12,228 bases of DNA from Pirellulales bacterium (GCA_025924495.1 JAICIG010000232.1:1-12228); one strand, 5' to 3'; positions 1-7,919 are shown, counted from the stretch's first letter. The notes: generated by a model from the letters alone, not told the origin. Numbers and translations: made by a program.

Positions 1-164
1 AAGGTGCGCACGTGGGCCATCTGCCGATCGGCTGCGCTGGCGATCGTATCGGCGTCATCTTCGAACAACCCGACGCCGAGCAGCCGATAATGGTTCGGCG
101 GCTGCTCCGACGACGGGATGCCGAGCCATTTGCGGTACGGGTCAAATTCCTCCGGCACACTCAT
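1..164 (-). CDS. Planctomycete conserved protein, N-terminal 54 residues (cut by left edge)
   Basis: The minus strand reads MSVPEEFDPYRKWLGIPSSE from an ATG at 164-162, then QPPNHYRLLGVGLFEDDADT and IASAADRQMAHVRT up to the edge, with no stop. FDPYxKWLGIP..QPPNHYRLLG.xLFEDD.D.I..AADRQMAHVR is an N-terminal block I recognise from many planctomycete multidomain proteins, some with kinase, SH3-like or membrane segments further on. Its NHYRLLGV start followed by a helix recalls helices I-II of a J domain, but no HPD loop is visible in this part, so a chaperone role cannot be claimed. An in-phase GGAG sits 7 bases upstream of the ATG (plus-strand CTCC, 172-175), which supports the start. The gene lies 146 bases downstream of the ankyrin lipoprotein on the same strand, so co-transcription is possible. 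The function depends on the missing remainder. Confidence 0.85.
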   Translation of the reverse strand, partial: MSVPEEFDPYRKWLGIPSSEQPPNHYRLLGVGLFEDDADTIASAADRQMAHVRT

Positions 165-171
165 CGCACGA

Positions 172-175
172 CTCC
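172..175 (-). promoter_or_regulatory. Ribosome binding site of the left-edge gene
   Basis: Plus-strand CTCC is GGAG on the minus strand, 7 bases before the ATG at 164-162. It decides the start of the truncated gene. Confidence 0.55.
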
Positions 176-310
176 AACGGCGAGGAAGAGGAAACCGTCG
201 ATTATCGGCCCGCGCCCTCGCCGCCGCAACCGGTTCGCCGTCCTGGTAGTCGGGCTAAGACTTTAAAGGGGTCGCGGGTCCTGACGCCTTTCCTTCGTCT
301 GTTCTTCGTA

Positions 311-994
311 TCATTCCGGCGAAGGCTTTTTCAGAGCTTTCTCAACGATCGAAGTAAGCGACTCGTCTTTGAATTGTTTAGCCATCTCGACGGGCGTATT
401 CCCGCTTTTATCGGCCGCCGCGGCATTCGCGCCGGCATCCAAGAGCGCCCGAACAACAGCGATACGATTAGCCAACTCGGGGCCCAACCCGCCTCGATCC
501 GGCAACAGCGCCATGTGCAGGGCCGTCTTCTGGTCGTCATCGGTCGCGTTGACATCCGCGCCTGCATCAACAAGCATGCGCAGCGGCTCGAGGCATCCAT
601 ACCAGCCGGCGATATGCAGCGGCGTCCGACCAACGTTATTCCTCGCGTTTGCATCCGCGCCGCTCGACAACAAAAACTTAACCATTCGCGTCCGCTTCGA
701 GTGAACCGCGGCGAATAACGGCGTTTCTCCGTCAGTGCCGTTGTGGGCATTAACGTTTGCCCCACTTGATATCAACTGTTGCGCGTCGGCTATGTATTTT
801 GGAGTATCTGCATCAGAGAATCCGCCGGCTGCGACGCGAAATAGCTGGTCATTTAATGAGATAAGCCTGAGATCACCGTTATGGGCGATCCCAACTTCGG
901 TGACCGCATTCCCGTCGTTGCAACCGACCACGCCACTTCCGAGGACGAGTAGCGCAATGAGAACTGTCGTGTCATTCAGCATGTTCCAACGCAT
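311..994 (-). CDS. Ankyrin-repeat lipoprotein, 227 aa
   Basis: Predicted envelope-anchored protein with eukaryote-like ankyrin repeats, which normally bind other proteins; the partner is unknown. From the chosen ATG at 994 the N-terminus is MRWNMLNDTT, a hydrophobic core (VLIALLVLGSG) and the lipobox VVGC, so Cys25 would be lipidated after signal peptidase II cleavage. Repeats by residue in this numbering: a partial one at about 68-84 (ends in SGANVNA), full ones at 89-121 (GETPLFAAV...), 122-154 (GRTPLHIAG...) and 155-197 (KTALHMALL..., with about ten extra residues), and a C-terminal cap at 198-221 (GNTPVEMAK). The frame stays open upstream to an ATG at 1171, but that start would bury the signal peptide about 75 residues in. 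A GGAA lies 9 bases before the 994 start; an ATG at 982 is an alternative. The stop is TGA at 313-311. Ankyrin identity is firm; the exact start is less so. Confidence 0.87.
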   Translation of the reverse strand: MRWNMLNDTTVLIALLVLGSGVVGCNDGNAVTEVGIAHNGDLRLISLNDQLFRVAAGGFSDADTPKYIADAQQLISSGANVNAHNGTDGETPLFAAVHSKRTRMVKFLLSSGADANARNNVGRTPLHIAGWYGCLEPLRMLVDAGADVNATDDDQKTALHMALLPDRGGLGPELANRIAVVRALLDAGANAAAADKSGNTPVEMAKQFKDESLTSIVEKALKKPSPE

Positions 995-1178
995 TTCATT
1001 CAATTCCGAAAGCGGGCAGATGCCAGACAGGCTTTGCCGGCCCGCTATCTTGCTCGACTGCACACTACTATTGATGCTGCGAAAGCCAGTTCCCGAACTA
1101 ATGCTCATTCGCAATTGCGTGCCCAGAACCGAATCTTCCCAAATCTTGATCGAGCCGACTGCTCCCTCCACGGGACCA

Positions 1179-1200
1179 GAGGGGGGATCGTCGCCCCCTC
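1179..1200. other. GC-rich hairpin in the divergent intergenic region
   Basis: GAGGGGG (1179-1185) and CCCCCTC (1194-1200) form a perfect 7-bp stem with an 8-base loop. No T-run follows on either strand, so it is not a standard intrinsic terminator. It would lie in a long 5' leader of the ankyrin gene if transcription starts beyond 1200. Confidence 0.35.
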
Positions 1201-1425
1201 GTCGATTGCGCGCAACGCATACTCATTCGAAGATTGCGCCGATCTCGAATCTATTTTAGAAAACAGCGTCCCCCGAGCCAAAGCTCAACGAACGCCAAAG
1301 TGTTTTTTTGCGGCGAGAAGCGCAAAGTAACTCCCAGCTCGTGCAGCTTTTCGTTTCTGTTTCAGCGCCAATATCGTTCAGAATGCTCTGCAGTGAGTTG
1401 CCCCTCGTGAAACCTCGCAGATTTC

Positions 1426-1455
1426 TTGCGGCAAAACGAGCTCTGCGACTATGAT
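1426..1455 (+). promoter_or_regulatory. Possible sigma70-like promoter for the 1480-aa gene
   Basis: TTGCGG (1426-1431) and TATGAT (1450-1455) are separated by 18 bases. The -10 matches TATAAT at 5 of 6 positions; the -35 matches TTGACA at only 3 of 6. It would give a leader of roughly 80 bases before the ATG at 1546. Planctomycete promoters are poorly defined, so this is tentative. Confidence 0.25.
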
Positions 1456-1532
1456 TTGATAAATCGGCCGATCGTCGTGTATCGGCAATGCGTTGGCCGC
1501 AATCGCTGGCCGGGGCAAATCGCACTTCTTCC

Positions 1533-1538
1533 GGGAGG
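1533..1538 (+). promoter_or_regulatory. Strong ribosome binding site fixing the start at 1546
   Basis: GGGAGG sits 7 bases before the ATG at 1546. It favours this start over the upstream in-frame TTG at 1426, whose extra 40 residues would precede the membrane anchor. Confidence 0.75.
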
Positions 1539-1545
1539 CAGCATA

Positions 1546-4500
1546 ATGGGCAGTTCGCGGCGGCGTTTGACAATGGTCGGAGGTCTGGCCCTGGTCGGCA
1601 TACTTGCGGCGAGCTGGACCGTCTTGTCGCAGTTTCGCGAAGGCGGTTTGTTCGCCGTTGCTGCCCCGCGGTTCGCTCACGACGCCGATGCAGACGTCCC
1701 GCCCGAAGATCTGCCGCCCTTCGTGGTGCGCCGTGACGGGCGAGCGGGCAAGATCCAACCTGTCTATTTGCCCTGGCAAGACGGGCGAGGCGGAAATGGC
1801 CTCGTCGAGAGCATCGCCGGTTGCCTGCCGGCAGGCCCAGGCGTCGACGTGTTGTGGAACGGGACCGATCTCTATTTGATCAAGCAAAAGGGCCTGCTCA
1901 AACGTATCTGGAGCGGCGACCAGAGTAAGGGGAATTTCGAACATCGGCCCAAGGGGGACCCGGCTGTTTGTTTCGACGGCAAGTACGCTTGGGCGGCGCT
2001 GTATCGCCCGGGAGCGGCGCCGCGGCTGATTATCGTCGAGCCGCAGTCGGAACAAACGTGGGAGTTTGGCGCCGAGCACGGGCTACCCTTTGCTGCATCG
2101 AAGAAGAAGGAAATCGAGGAGCAGAATGCTTACTTTTCCGTCGGACCGATTTCCCCTGGCAAAGCGTGCATCGCGTCGTGGTCGGGGGAAACGCAGTTGG
2201 CCATGGCGGAGTTCGACCCGGGCAAGGGCATCTCGTCTAAAGTCTTTCATCGGCCGGCGGAGAACGCGGAGCCCATCGGCGGCCGACTACCCGATTGGCA
2301 GGCGCTGCAGAATGTCCGGCTCAAGTTCCTGCCGTCGCAACTTCTCCTCTTGGCGCCGCCCGACTCCAAGGACGAACAAGCGGCAGACAAACAGCCGACA
2401 AAGCCGCAATCTGCAGATAAACAATTTGCACCGCGCCTACTTATCCGCCGCAAGATTCCCAAGATGGGCCTGGCGCCTTCGCTGCTATTGGATCCCGCGA
2501 CTCTCTCGCTGGAAGCGCTAAACACGCCGCCCGAAATGGAATATGCGATCAATGGTGGCTTCTGCATCGTCCATGAGGGGGCGCTTTATTGGTTGAGGGA
2601 GGTGCCGGGATTAAAGCACAAGTTGGTTTGGGCTCGCCTGGCCGCGCCAAACTTCGAAGAAGAGCGGCTGCTCTCCGATATGGCGATCGGCCGCATGGCC
2701 GCGTACGAGAACCAGGTCTGTATTCTCGGCCGCATCTGCTGGCTCTTCTCGCCGGGTTCGCAGCAAGTCGAGCGAGTTGAAGTGCAAGCGCCTTGGTCGT
2801 CGCGAGGTTTTCTGAACGTCGGCGCCTCGTCCGAACAGCAGGAGTTCGAAGGGAGGAGGTACCTGATCGATTATGTGTTCCCCAGTCAGCACTATGGCGT
2901 GCTGGCGACCGCTAACACACATGGGAACGCCGACGGGCTACCCTATTCCGAACGCATCTTTCAGTTCGGGCTCGCCACCGATCCGCGCCTGGCGCCCGAC
3001 TCGCCCGAGCTGCCACAAAGTCCCGAAGCACAATTGGCCAAGCAATTGCCCGCCGGCGCGTCGGCCAGCGAACTACGGCTTTATCCTGGCAAGTCTGACG
3101 GTCGGCCGCAGGCTGTGCTCGACGGCAGCGTGGAGGCCAGCGACGACAGCGACTCGGAGTTTCCGATCTTGGCGCGCGAGATCGTGCGCCAGGCCGTGCT
3201 GATGGCTGCCCGCGACGAGCTGCGGTGGACGACGCGCGACGGCGCGCTGCGTGAAACTTCTCTCCCCGTCGATGAAGCGACGGCGAAATTGTTGGTCTGT
3301 TCGCAGTTTTCTCCGCAGGGGGATGCAAAAATCTGGATCGACCGCCCAGACGAACAAGGGCATTCGCAAACCGTCTGGCGCGAGCAGATCGCGCTGCGTG
3401 AAGACAAAGCGGCGCCCCTCGATTATCTCAAGCTGGTCGATGCCGCGGAGCGCTGGTCGCGCGATGCATATCCGCCGCTCTTGCGCCAAGAAAAGCTGAC
3501 AGGCGAAGCGAATGCCGCCGATGGAGAAGCGACCGTCTCGCCCGCGGCTCAGCAACAGTTGAACCAAATGACCTTCCCTGCGCAGTTCGCGGTGCTACGC
3601 GAGCTGCACCATACCGTGCGAAAAAGCGGCGAGAGCGAAGCGCTCGCGGGCGCCCTCGTCCGCGCGTACGCCAACCTGGGCTTATTGACGGAGTATCATT
3701 GGACCGCGGTGCACAAGGCCTGCAAAGCCCGAGCTCTGCTCTACGCGCAGCGCCTGGTTGCTAAACATCCGCAATCGGCCTCGGCGCTGCGGCATCGCGC
3801 CTATGCCGAAGCGCTGGTCGGCTTGCATCGGCACGCGCTCGACGATCTCGAAGCAGCCACAAAACTCGGCCAAAGTAAAGACGCCGAGAATCAGGCCGAG
3901 GCCGGGGAATTACCCGCCTGGGTCGCCGCGATCGAGGCTTATTGCCGGTTCGACGGCGAGAAGCTTACGGGCCTGATCGACAATGCCGAGATCGGCCAGC
4001 TTGCCGGCCTGCTGCGATTTTCCCAGGTCGAAAGCATGAAGCAATCGTACATCGTGCAGGAGCTCGCGCGAAGGTTGCTCGCCAAGAACCCGGAGTGTTA
4101 TCGCCTGTTCGACGCCATGTGCGATAGTTGCGCCTTGGGCATGCTTCATGTCATAACCGAGGCGGCGCCTGCCGTGTTGCAGCAAGCCATTCCGCAACGT
4201 TTACAGCAACTCTCCGGCTTGCCGCAGGACACGGCCGAATTGCTGAAGCGAGCGGCGATTCGCCCGGTAACGCTCAGCGAGTTATCGCATTCGCTGCTCG
4301 AGACGCAAGGGGCGGACGATCAGGAAGAGCTATCCTGGACGGTACTGGGCGGATTGCTGGAGGAAGTCGAATTCCTGCAGATCTGGCGCAGGGCTCATTT
4401 CATGCGCTATCAATGGGCCGTGCCGACCGAAGAGTTCATTGCGGCGGTCAAGCCGCTAGCGGCGAATCATCGCTTTCGGGCGCTAATCGATCTGTACTCC

Positions 4501-5988
4501 AGCAGCGCTTCGTCCGACTCTCAACGCCAGGCGGCTGAACAGGCGACGGCCAACCTGAATCTGGCGGACCTGGACTTCCCGCAGTTGGCGGTGTTTAAGA
4601 AGATGTTGGACGGCGCTTGGAAAGCGGCGCGACCAGCCCAATACCTGAAGGCCCAATCCCGGCCGACATTGCACTCCGACGACTTGCCTCGCGACTTGCT
4701 CGCGCAAATCGCTCATCCCACCCGGCCGAACTCGATTGAGTTGAGCGAACGCGTCATGAAAGTCAGCCCGGAGAGCCCCGATGCCGCGGCGGTGTGGATG
4801 CAACATCACCGCAAGCAGGCGGTCGAGCAGGCAGCCGAACTGGAACAAAGATTTGCCGGACAACCGCGGGTGTTGCAAGCGCTGATAGGCACAGCCTCCG
4901 ACCAGAACGACCGCGACCGGCTGCTTCGGGCGTACATCAAGCTCTCGCCCGATTATTGGGCATACGAGGTGCTTGCCGAATCGCTGAAGCGGCAAAACAA
5001 GCCGGACGAGTGGAAAGCGACGATCGACGAGTTTCTCGAGCAGCCCGATGCCGGTTTGGCGCATGCCCAGATGCGAGTGCAAGTGGCCAATTATTACATG
5101 AGCCAGAAGCAGTATGAGCAAGCTCGCCCCTATGCGGAGGCGGCGGCCGAAACCTGGGCCGAATGGGCCATGCTCTGCGCAATCCGCTGCTATGAAGGCC
5201 TGGGCGATGCCAAACACGAAGGACTATGGCGATCGAACCTTGTCGAACGGTATCCAAAGAAAGAGCATTGGCTCGACTGGTATTTGTTCTGCCGCCGGCA
5301 CGGTCAGGAGGGCGCGGAAAAAATCATTCAGGTCGTCGATGCGATGCTCGCAGACGGTCAATCCATTCCAGACTCCGCCGGCTATAAGTTGGGCACTTAT
5401 TATCAAGCCAGCGGCCGTCCCAAGCAGGCGCTCCCCTGGTTGATGAAGTACGCTGCCGGCGAAGCGCCCGGCTGGATTGCTCAAGGCGGACTGGCTGCGG
5501 CTTTAACGGCCCATGAGCTGGGCGACGTGCAGGCGCGCGACAATGCCTTTCAGCGGATCGCAACGCTCGACGAAAGCCAGTGGACGACGTGGAAGCACAC
5601 CGCTTTGTGGCTGCAGTCGGCCATCGCCGCGAATCCTTCGGAACCGGCGGATCTGGATGCCGTGCGCCGTCTGCTGGATGCCGAACGCGATACTAGCCAT
5701 CGTGGCCCCCTCAGTTATTTCGTCGGGCGTTACTTGGAGCTTTCTGACCGGTGGCAAGAGGCCGTGCCGTTTTATCAGGCGGTCGCGGCGGAGCCGCGCC
5801 TGCATTTCTTTCAGGAACAGACGCTGGCCCGGGCGGCACTCTATGATCATGGGCTCAAGCCCGATGACGACAAGCAGGCTGCCGCCGCTGCAAAGAGCTC
5901 GTCTGCCGAAGAAGCGGAAGCCACTCGGGAGGCCGGGGACGCCAGCAAGCCCGAAGCAGCCGCAGAGCCGGATGCGGAAAACGACTAG
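1546..5988 (+). CDS. Large membrane-anchored protein, beta-rich N-terminus and TPR-like solenoid, 1480 aa
   Basis: I do not recognise a named family; this looks like one of the large TPR proteins conserved in planctomycetes. The N-terminus is MGSSRRRLTMVGGLALVGIL: basic residues, then one hydrophobic helix (about 10-27), so a signal anchor or uncleaved signal with the bulk outside the cytoplasm. Residues about 95-480 are rich in short beta-like strands of propeller character (LWNGTDLYLIKQ near 100, CFDGKYAWAALY near 143, GALYWLREV near 347, YENQVCILGRICWLF near 386), with a low-complexity linker near 277-292. Residues about 700-1430 are helical with TPR-like units: AYANLGLL...YAQRLVAKHP near 705-745, VANYYMSQKQYEQARPYAEA near 1179-1198, LGTYYQASGRPKQALPWLMK near 1282-1301, and FVGRYLELSDRWQEAVPFYQ near 1391-1410. 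The last 35 residues are Ala/Glu/Asp-rich and probably disordered. Propeller-plus-solenoid design suggests a protein-interaction scaffold; no catalytic motif is visible. A 351-base gap follows before the next gene. Confidence 0.9.
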   Translation: MGSSRRRLTMVGGLALVGILAASWTVLSQFREGGLFAVAAPRFAHDADADVPPEDLPPFVVRRDGRAGKIQPVYLPWQDGRGGNGLVESIAGCLPAGPGVDVLWNGTDLYLIKQKGLLKRIWSGDQSKGNFEHRPKGDPAVCFDGKYAWAALYRPGAAPRLIIVEPQSEQTWEFGAEHGLPFAASKKKEIEEQNAYFSVGPISPGKACIASWSGETQLAMAEFDPGKGISSKVFHRPAENAEPIGGRLPDWQALQNVRLKFLPSQLLLLAPPDSKDEQAADKQPTKPQSADKQFAPRLLIRRKIPKMGLAPSLLLDPATLSLEALNTPPEMEYAINGGFCIVHEGALYWLREVPGLKHKLVWARLAAPNFEEERLLSDMAIGRMAAYENQVCILGRICWLFSPGSQQVERVEVQAPWSSRGFLNVGASSEQQEFEGRRYLIDYVFPSQHYGVLATANTHGNADGLPYSERIFQFGLATDPRLAPDSPELPQSPEAQLAKQLPAGASASELRLYPGKSDGRPQAVLDGSVEASDDSDSEFPILAREIVRQAVLMAARDELRWTTRDGALRETSLPVDEATAKLLVCSQFSPQGDAKIWIDRPDEQGHSQTVWREQIALREDKAAPLDYLKLVDAAERWSRDAYPPLLRQEKLTGEANAADGEATVSPAAQQQLNQMTFPAQFAVLRELHHTVRKSGESEALAGALVRAYANLGLLTEYHWTAVHKACKARALLYAQRLVAKHPQSASALRHRAYAEALVGLHRHALDDLEAATKLGQSKDAENQAEAGELPAWVAAIEAYCRFDGEKLTGLIDNAEIGQLAGLLRFSQVESMKQSYIVQELARRLLAKNPECYRLFDAMCDSCALGMLHVITEAAPAVLQQAIPQRLQQLSGLPQDTAELLKRAAIRPVTLSELSHSLLETQGADDQEELSWTVLGGLLEEVEFLQIWRRAHFMRYQWAVPTEEFIAAVKPLAANHRFRALIDLYSSSASSDSQRQAAEQATANLNLADLDFPQLAVFKKMLDGAWKAARPAQYLKAQSRPTLHSDDLPRDLLAQIAHPTRPNSIELSERVMKVSPESPDAAAVWMQHHRKQAVEQAAELEQRFAGQPRVLQALIGTASDQNDRDRLLRAYIKLSPDYWAYEVLAESLKRQNKPDEWKATIDEFLEQPDAGLAHAQMRVQVANYYMSQKQYEQARPYAEAAAETWAEWAMLCAIRCYEGLGDAKHEGLWRSNLVERYPKKEHWLDWYLFCRRHGQEGAEKIIQVVDAMLADGQSIPDSAGYKLGTYYQASGRPKQALPWLMKYAAGEAPGWIAQGGLAAALTAHELGDVQARDNAFQRIATLDESQWTTWKHTALWLQSAIAANPSEPADLDAVRRLLDAERDTSHRGPLSYFVGRYLELSDRWQEAVPFYQAVAAEPRLHFFQEQTLARAALYDHGLKPDDDKQAAAAAKSSSAEEAEATREAGDASKPEAAAEPDAEND

Positions 5989-6024
5989 CGACGTTCCGCT
6001 CAGCGTCGTCCTTCTCATGAAGCG

Positions 6025-6041
6025 GCAAGAGTTGCTCTTGC
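6025..6041 (+). terminator. Hairpin downstream of the 1480-aa gene, weak terminator candidate
   Basis: GCAAGAG (6025-6031), a TTG loop and CTCTTGC (6035-6041) form a perfect 7-bp stem 36 bases after the stop codon. The following bases (AATAGGG) are not a T-run, so it may stabilise the transcript end instead of terminating alone. Confidence 0.35.
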
Positions 6042-6248
6042 AATAGGGCCGCACGGCACGTTGCCTTGCCCGATCGTCGCCCGCGAGCGATCTCGGCTCT
6101 GCTGAAGCCGCTGCTCGTCGCGGTTGCTCGCCTACCAACCCGAAGTCCCAGCGAGGAACTGACAGGATTCCTCCTATCTGCCGCTTCGTTACTGTTCGCT
6201 TGCCATCCAACAGCACAATTTTAGTCCGCTACCCTCGATCTTCGTTCG

Positions 6249-6278
6249 TTGCCTTTCGCGGGCGCGACGGATTACAAT
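6249..6278 (+). promoter_or_regulatory. Sigma70-like promoter candidate for the 6340-7919 pair
   Basis: TTGCCT (6249-6254) and TACAAT (6273-6278) are 18 bases apart. They match TTGACA at 4 of 6 and TATAAT at 5 of 6 positions, and lie 61 bases before the ATG at 6340. Confidence 0.4.
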
Positions 6279-6339
6279 AGGTACAGTCACGTCTGATGCC
6301 GTTCGGCAATGCAACGCGTTCAATCCAGGAGTTGCCGTC

Positions 6340-6819
6340 ATGCGCTCTCGCAGATGGATTGGTCTAGTCACCGTGGCGTTGTGCTTGATCGGCGCGGCGA
6401 CGGCCGAGGGGGGGATGGCGGCGCCGACTCTGGAAGATATCCCGCGATATCTCACCCTGTCGAAGCTGGCCAGGTTGCGAATTGATGCCATTTCGTTCTT
6501 CCTGGTTTGCCTGCTGGCCAGCGGCTGGGCAGTGCAACTCGTCTGGAATTCGCTCGCAAAGGATTTTCCCAAACTGCCGCGCATTTCATATCTGCGTTCC
6601 CTCGGTCTGATCTGGCTGTGGGGCCTGCTGTTCCTGCTGGTGCTGACGATGATCTCCGGCGCGCGCGAGCTGATGACGCCCGGCGCTTGGAAGAAGAACG
6701 GGCTGACGTATCAATTGGCCGAGCCGGCATCGCCTCAAGTGCCGGTAAGCGACCCGGCGGAAAACACTGGGGCGCAGCCGTCTGTCACTTCCACGTCCAT
6801 CGAAAAGGAGAGCCCCTGA
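6340..6819 (+). CDS. Small membrane protein with signal peptide and two TM helices, 159 aa
   Basis: No named family is recognised. The N-terminus MRSRRWIGLVTVALCLIGAA is a clear Sec signal peptide with likely cleavage after ATA (residue about 22). A short amphipathic stretch (APTLEDIPRYLTLSKLARLR, 28-47) follows, then helices at about 49-70 (AISFFLVCLLASGWAVQLVW) and 86-107 (SLGLIWLWGLLFLLVLTMIS). The tail (about 108-159) is polar and Pro/Ser-rich and contains the segment ARELMTPGAWKKNGLTYQL. The start is set by AGGAG (6327-6331), 8 bases before the ATG. Its TGA (6817-6819) shares one base with the ATG of the next gene, so the two are translationally coupled and probably act together in the membrane. 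A partner or assembly role for the DUF1559-like protein is inference from this pairing only. Confidence 0.85.
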   Translation: MRSRRWIGLVTVALCLIGAATAEGGMAAPTLEDIPRYLTLSKLARLRIDAISFFLVCLLASGWAVQLVWNSLAKDFPKLPRISYLRSLGLIWLWGLLFLLVLTMISGARELMTPGAWKKNGLTYQLAEPASPQVPVSDPAENTGAQPSVTSTSIEKESP

Positions 6820-6821
6820 TG
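6804..6821 (+). promoter_or_regulatory. Translational coupling junction (AAAGGAG ... TGATG)
   Basis: AAAGGAG (6804-6810) lies inside the end of the upstream gene, 8 bases before the ATG at 6819. Stop TGA and start ATG overlap by one base. This fixes the downstream start although its frame is open back to 6507. Confidence 0.75.
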
Positions 6822-7919
6822 CGCTCCTTTGCTTTCCTACTCGCGTTGCTCGTGCTGTTCGTTGTCGGCCTCGGCATCGTGACCGGCCTGCCGGCAGAAA
6901 GCGGCGGGCATCTCATGGCGGGCTGGCTCTTCTTTTTCGGCCGCTCATTCTCGCGCCTTGCGGTGAACTGGAGCGGCGTCGCGACGATCGCGCTGTGCGG
7001 CGCATTGCTGCTCGTCAGCGGTCATCGCTTTGCCGTCTGGCTGAATGCGGCGATGCAAGCGCAGCCATCGGCGGCCAATGAGCCGCCTGACGCTGGCCAG
7101 CGGTCTCCAGGCGCCGTCGCTCGGCGCTGGCCGCTGCGGCGGACTGCGCTGCTGTTGGCGGTTGTGGTCTTGATGTTCGTCGCCGGCATCTCGTTTATCG
7201 GACTCGTGCATCAAACCGCCTGGCTCGCGACGACGCCGGAACCGCTGACCGATTACCGCTTGGACCTCGGCCGGTACAACGCTCCTCGGGAACGTCACTT
7301 GTGGTACGTCGGCTTGGGAGTTCAATCCTGGTACGACATCTATAAGCGGCCGCCCGTGAACGGCCCATGGCCGGAAATCGAGCAGGCGTCGCACAGTTGG
7401 CAAACGCGAATCTTGCCGTTCGTTAATTTCCGAACTGACAACATTGATTTCAAGATCGCTTGGAATGATCCCCAACACGCGCCTGCCTTCCAACGTTTCG
7501 TGCCCAGCTATTTGACGCCCGATTTTGGCGTGTTGCGAGACGGACGGGGCTACGCGGTCAGCCATTATGCGGGCAACGAGCGATTCTTCGCCCAGCCCGT
7601 TTCGGCGGAGAAAGCTAAAACCGCCGGCAATGCGCTGATTGTGTGCGGCGAAGTATCGCACGACTTCATGGCCTGGGGCGATCCGGCGAACTTGCGAGAT
7701 CCGACGCTCGGCCTCAATCGCTCGGCTGCCGGATTCGGCAGCGCCGATGAACTGGGAGTGAACTTTCTGATGGCCGACGGTTCGACCCGTTACCTTTCGA
7801 ACGATGTCGACCCTCGCGTCCTCGCCGCGCTCGCTTCGCCCGAGTCGAGCAACGACGCGTCGCAATCTGCTCCAAGTCCGGACGCCTCGGCCGGCATCGG
7901 GCGACGCAATCGTCCGTAG
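6819..7919 (+). CDS. Membrane-anchored DUF1559-like protein, 366 aa
   Basis: DUF1559 proteins are a planctomycete-expanded family that normally begins with a type IV pilin-like leader (GFTLVELLVVIAIIxxL). Here that leader is absent. Instead there are three hydrophobic helices at about 5-23, 53-69 and 109-130. The soluble part keeps family hallmarks: SWQTRILPFV (193-201) in place of the usual W.xxLLPYxEQ, then IDFKIAWNDPQHAPAF (209-224) like ID...PWNDP.N, YLTPDF (231-236) where YxCPS is usual, and FLMADGSTRYLSNDVDPRVL (316-335), matching the C-terminal ADGSVRFLSxxIDPxV block. In the H-x9-DG signature the His position is Asp310, so the His is lost. The C-terminal 30 residues are low-complexity and polar. 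It is coupled to the preceding membrane protein. The family link is from motif memory; the biochemical role of DUF1559 proteins is unknown. Confidence 0.82.
   Translation: MRSFAFLLALLVLFVVGLGIVTGLPAESGGHLMAGWLFFFGRSFSRLAVNWSGVATIALCGALLLVSGHRFAVWLNAAMQAQPSAANEPPDAGQRSPGAVARRWPLRRTALLLAVVVLMFVAGISFIGLVHQTAWLATTPEPLTDYRLDLGRYNAPRERHLWYVGLGVQSWYDIYKRPPVNGPWPEIEQASHSWQTRILPFVNFRTDNIDFKIAWNDPQHAPAFQRFVPSYLTPDFGVLRDGRGYAVSHYAGNERFFAQPVSAEKAKTAGNALIVCGEVSHDFMAWGDPANLRDPTLGLNRSAAGFGSADELGVNFLMADGSTRYLSNDVDPRVLAALASPESSNDASQSAPSPDASAGIGRRNRP

Larger units (their letters stand above)
995..1545. other. Divergent intergenic region, no gene seen
   Basis: These 551 bases separate the minus-strand ankyrin gene from the plus-strand 1480-residue gene. 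Both neighbouring reading frames extend open into it (minus to 1171, plus back to a TTG at 1426), but the extensions carry no recognisable domain and would displace good signal sequences. It holds a GC-rich hairpin (1179-1200) and a weak plus-strand promoter candidate (1426-1455). On the minus strand there is a TAAAAT near 1255 with no good -35 partner. I found no RNA gene or further coding signal. Confidence 0.6.
5989..6339. other. Intergenic region between the TPR-like gene and the membrane-protein pair
   Basis: These 351 bases hold a short hairpin just after the stop (6025-6041) and a promoter candidate close to the next gene (6249-6278), which together suggest a transcription-unit boundary. 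Open frames here lack domain similarity and are shadows of neighbouring codon bias. Confidence 0.6.

Noticed and set aside
12..266. Plus-strand 84-codon frame at the left edge
   Set aside because: Antisense to the conserved planctomycete N-terminal block and Arg-rich, with no family match.
265..291. Imperfect hairpin AAAGGGGTC/GACGCCTTT after the ankyrin gene
   Set aside because: It has a mismatch, a 9-base loop and no T-run on the minus strand; too weak to call a terminator.
1426..1545. 40-residue N-terminal extension of the 1480-aa protein from a TTG
   Set aside because: It would place a polar stretch before the membrane anchor, and GGGAGG at 1533-1538 clearly serves the ATG at 1546.
4483..5217. 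Minus-strand frame of 244 codons inside the TPR-like gene
   Set aside because: The sense strand codes a continuous helical-repeat protein; the antisense product has no recognisable pattern.
6507..6818. 104-residue extension of the DUF1559-like protein into the upstream gene
   Set aside because: It overlaps the upstream gene in another frame and lacks domain character; the SD-coupled ATG at 6819 begins a clean hydrophobic helix.
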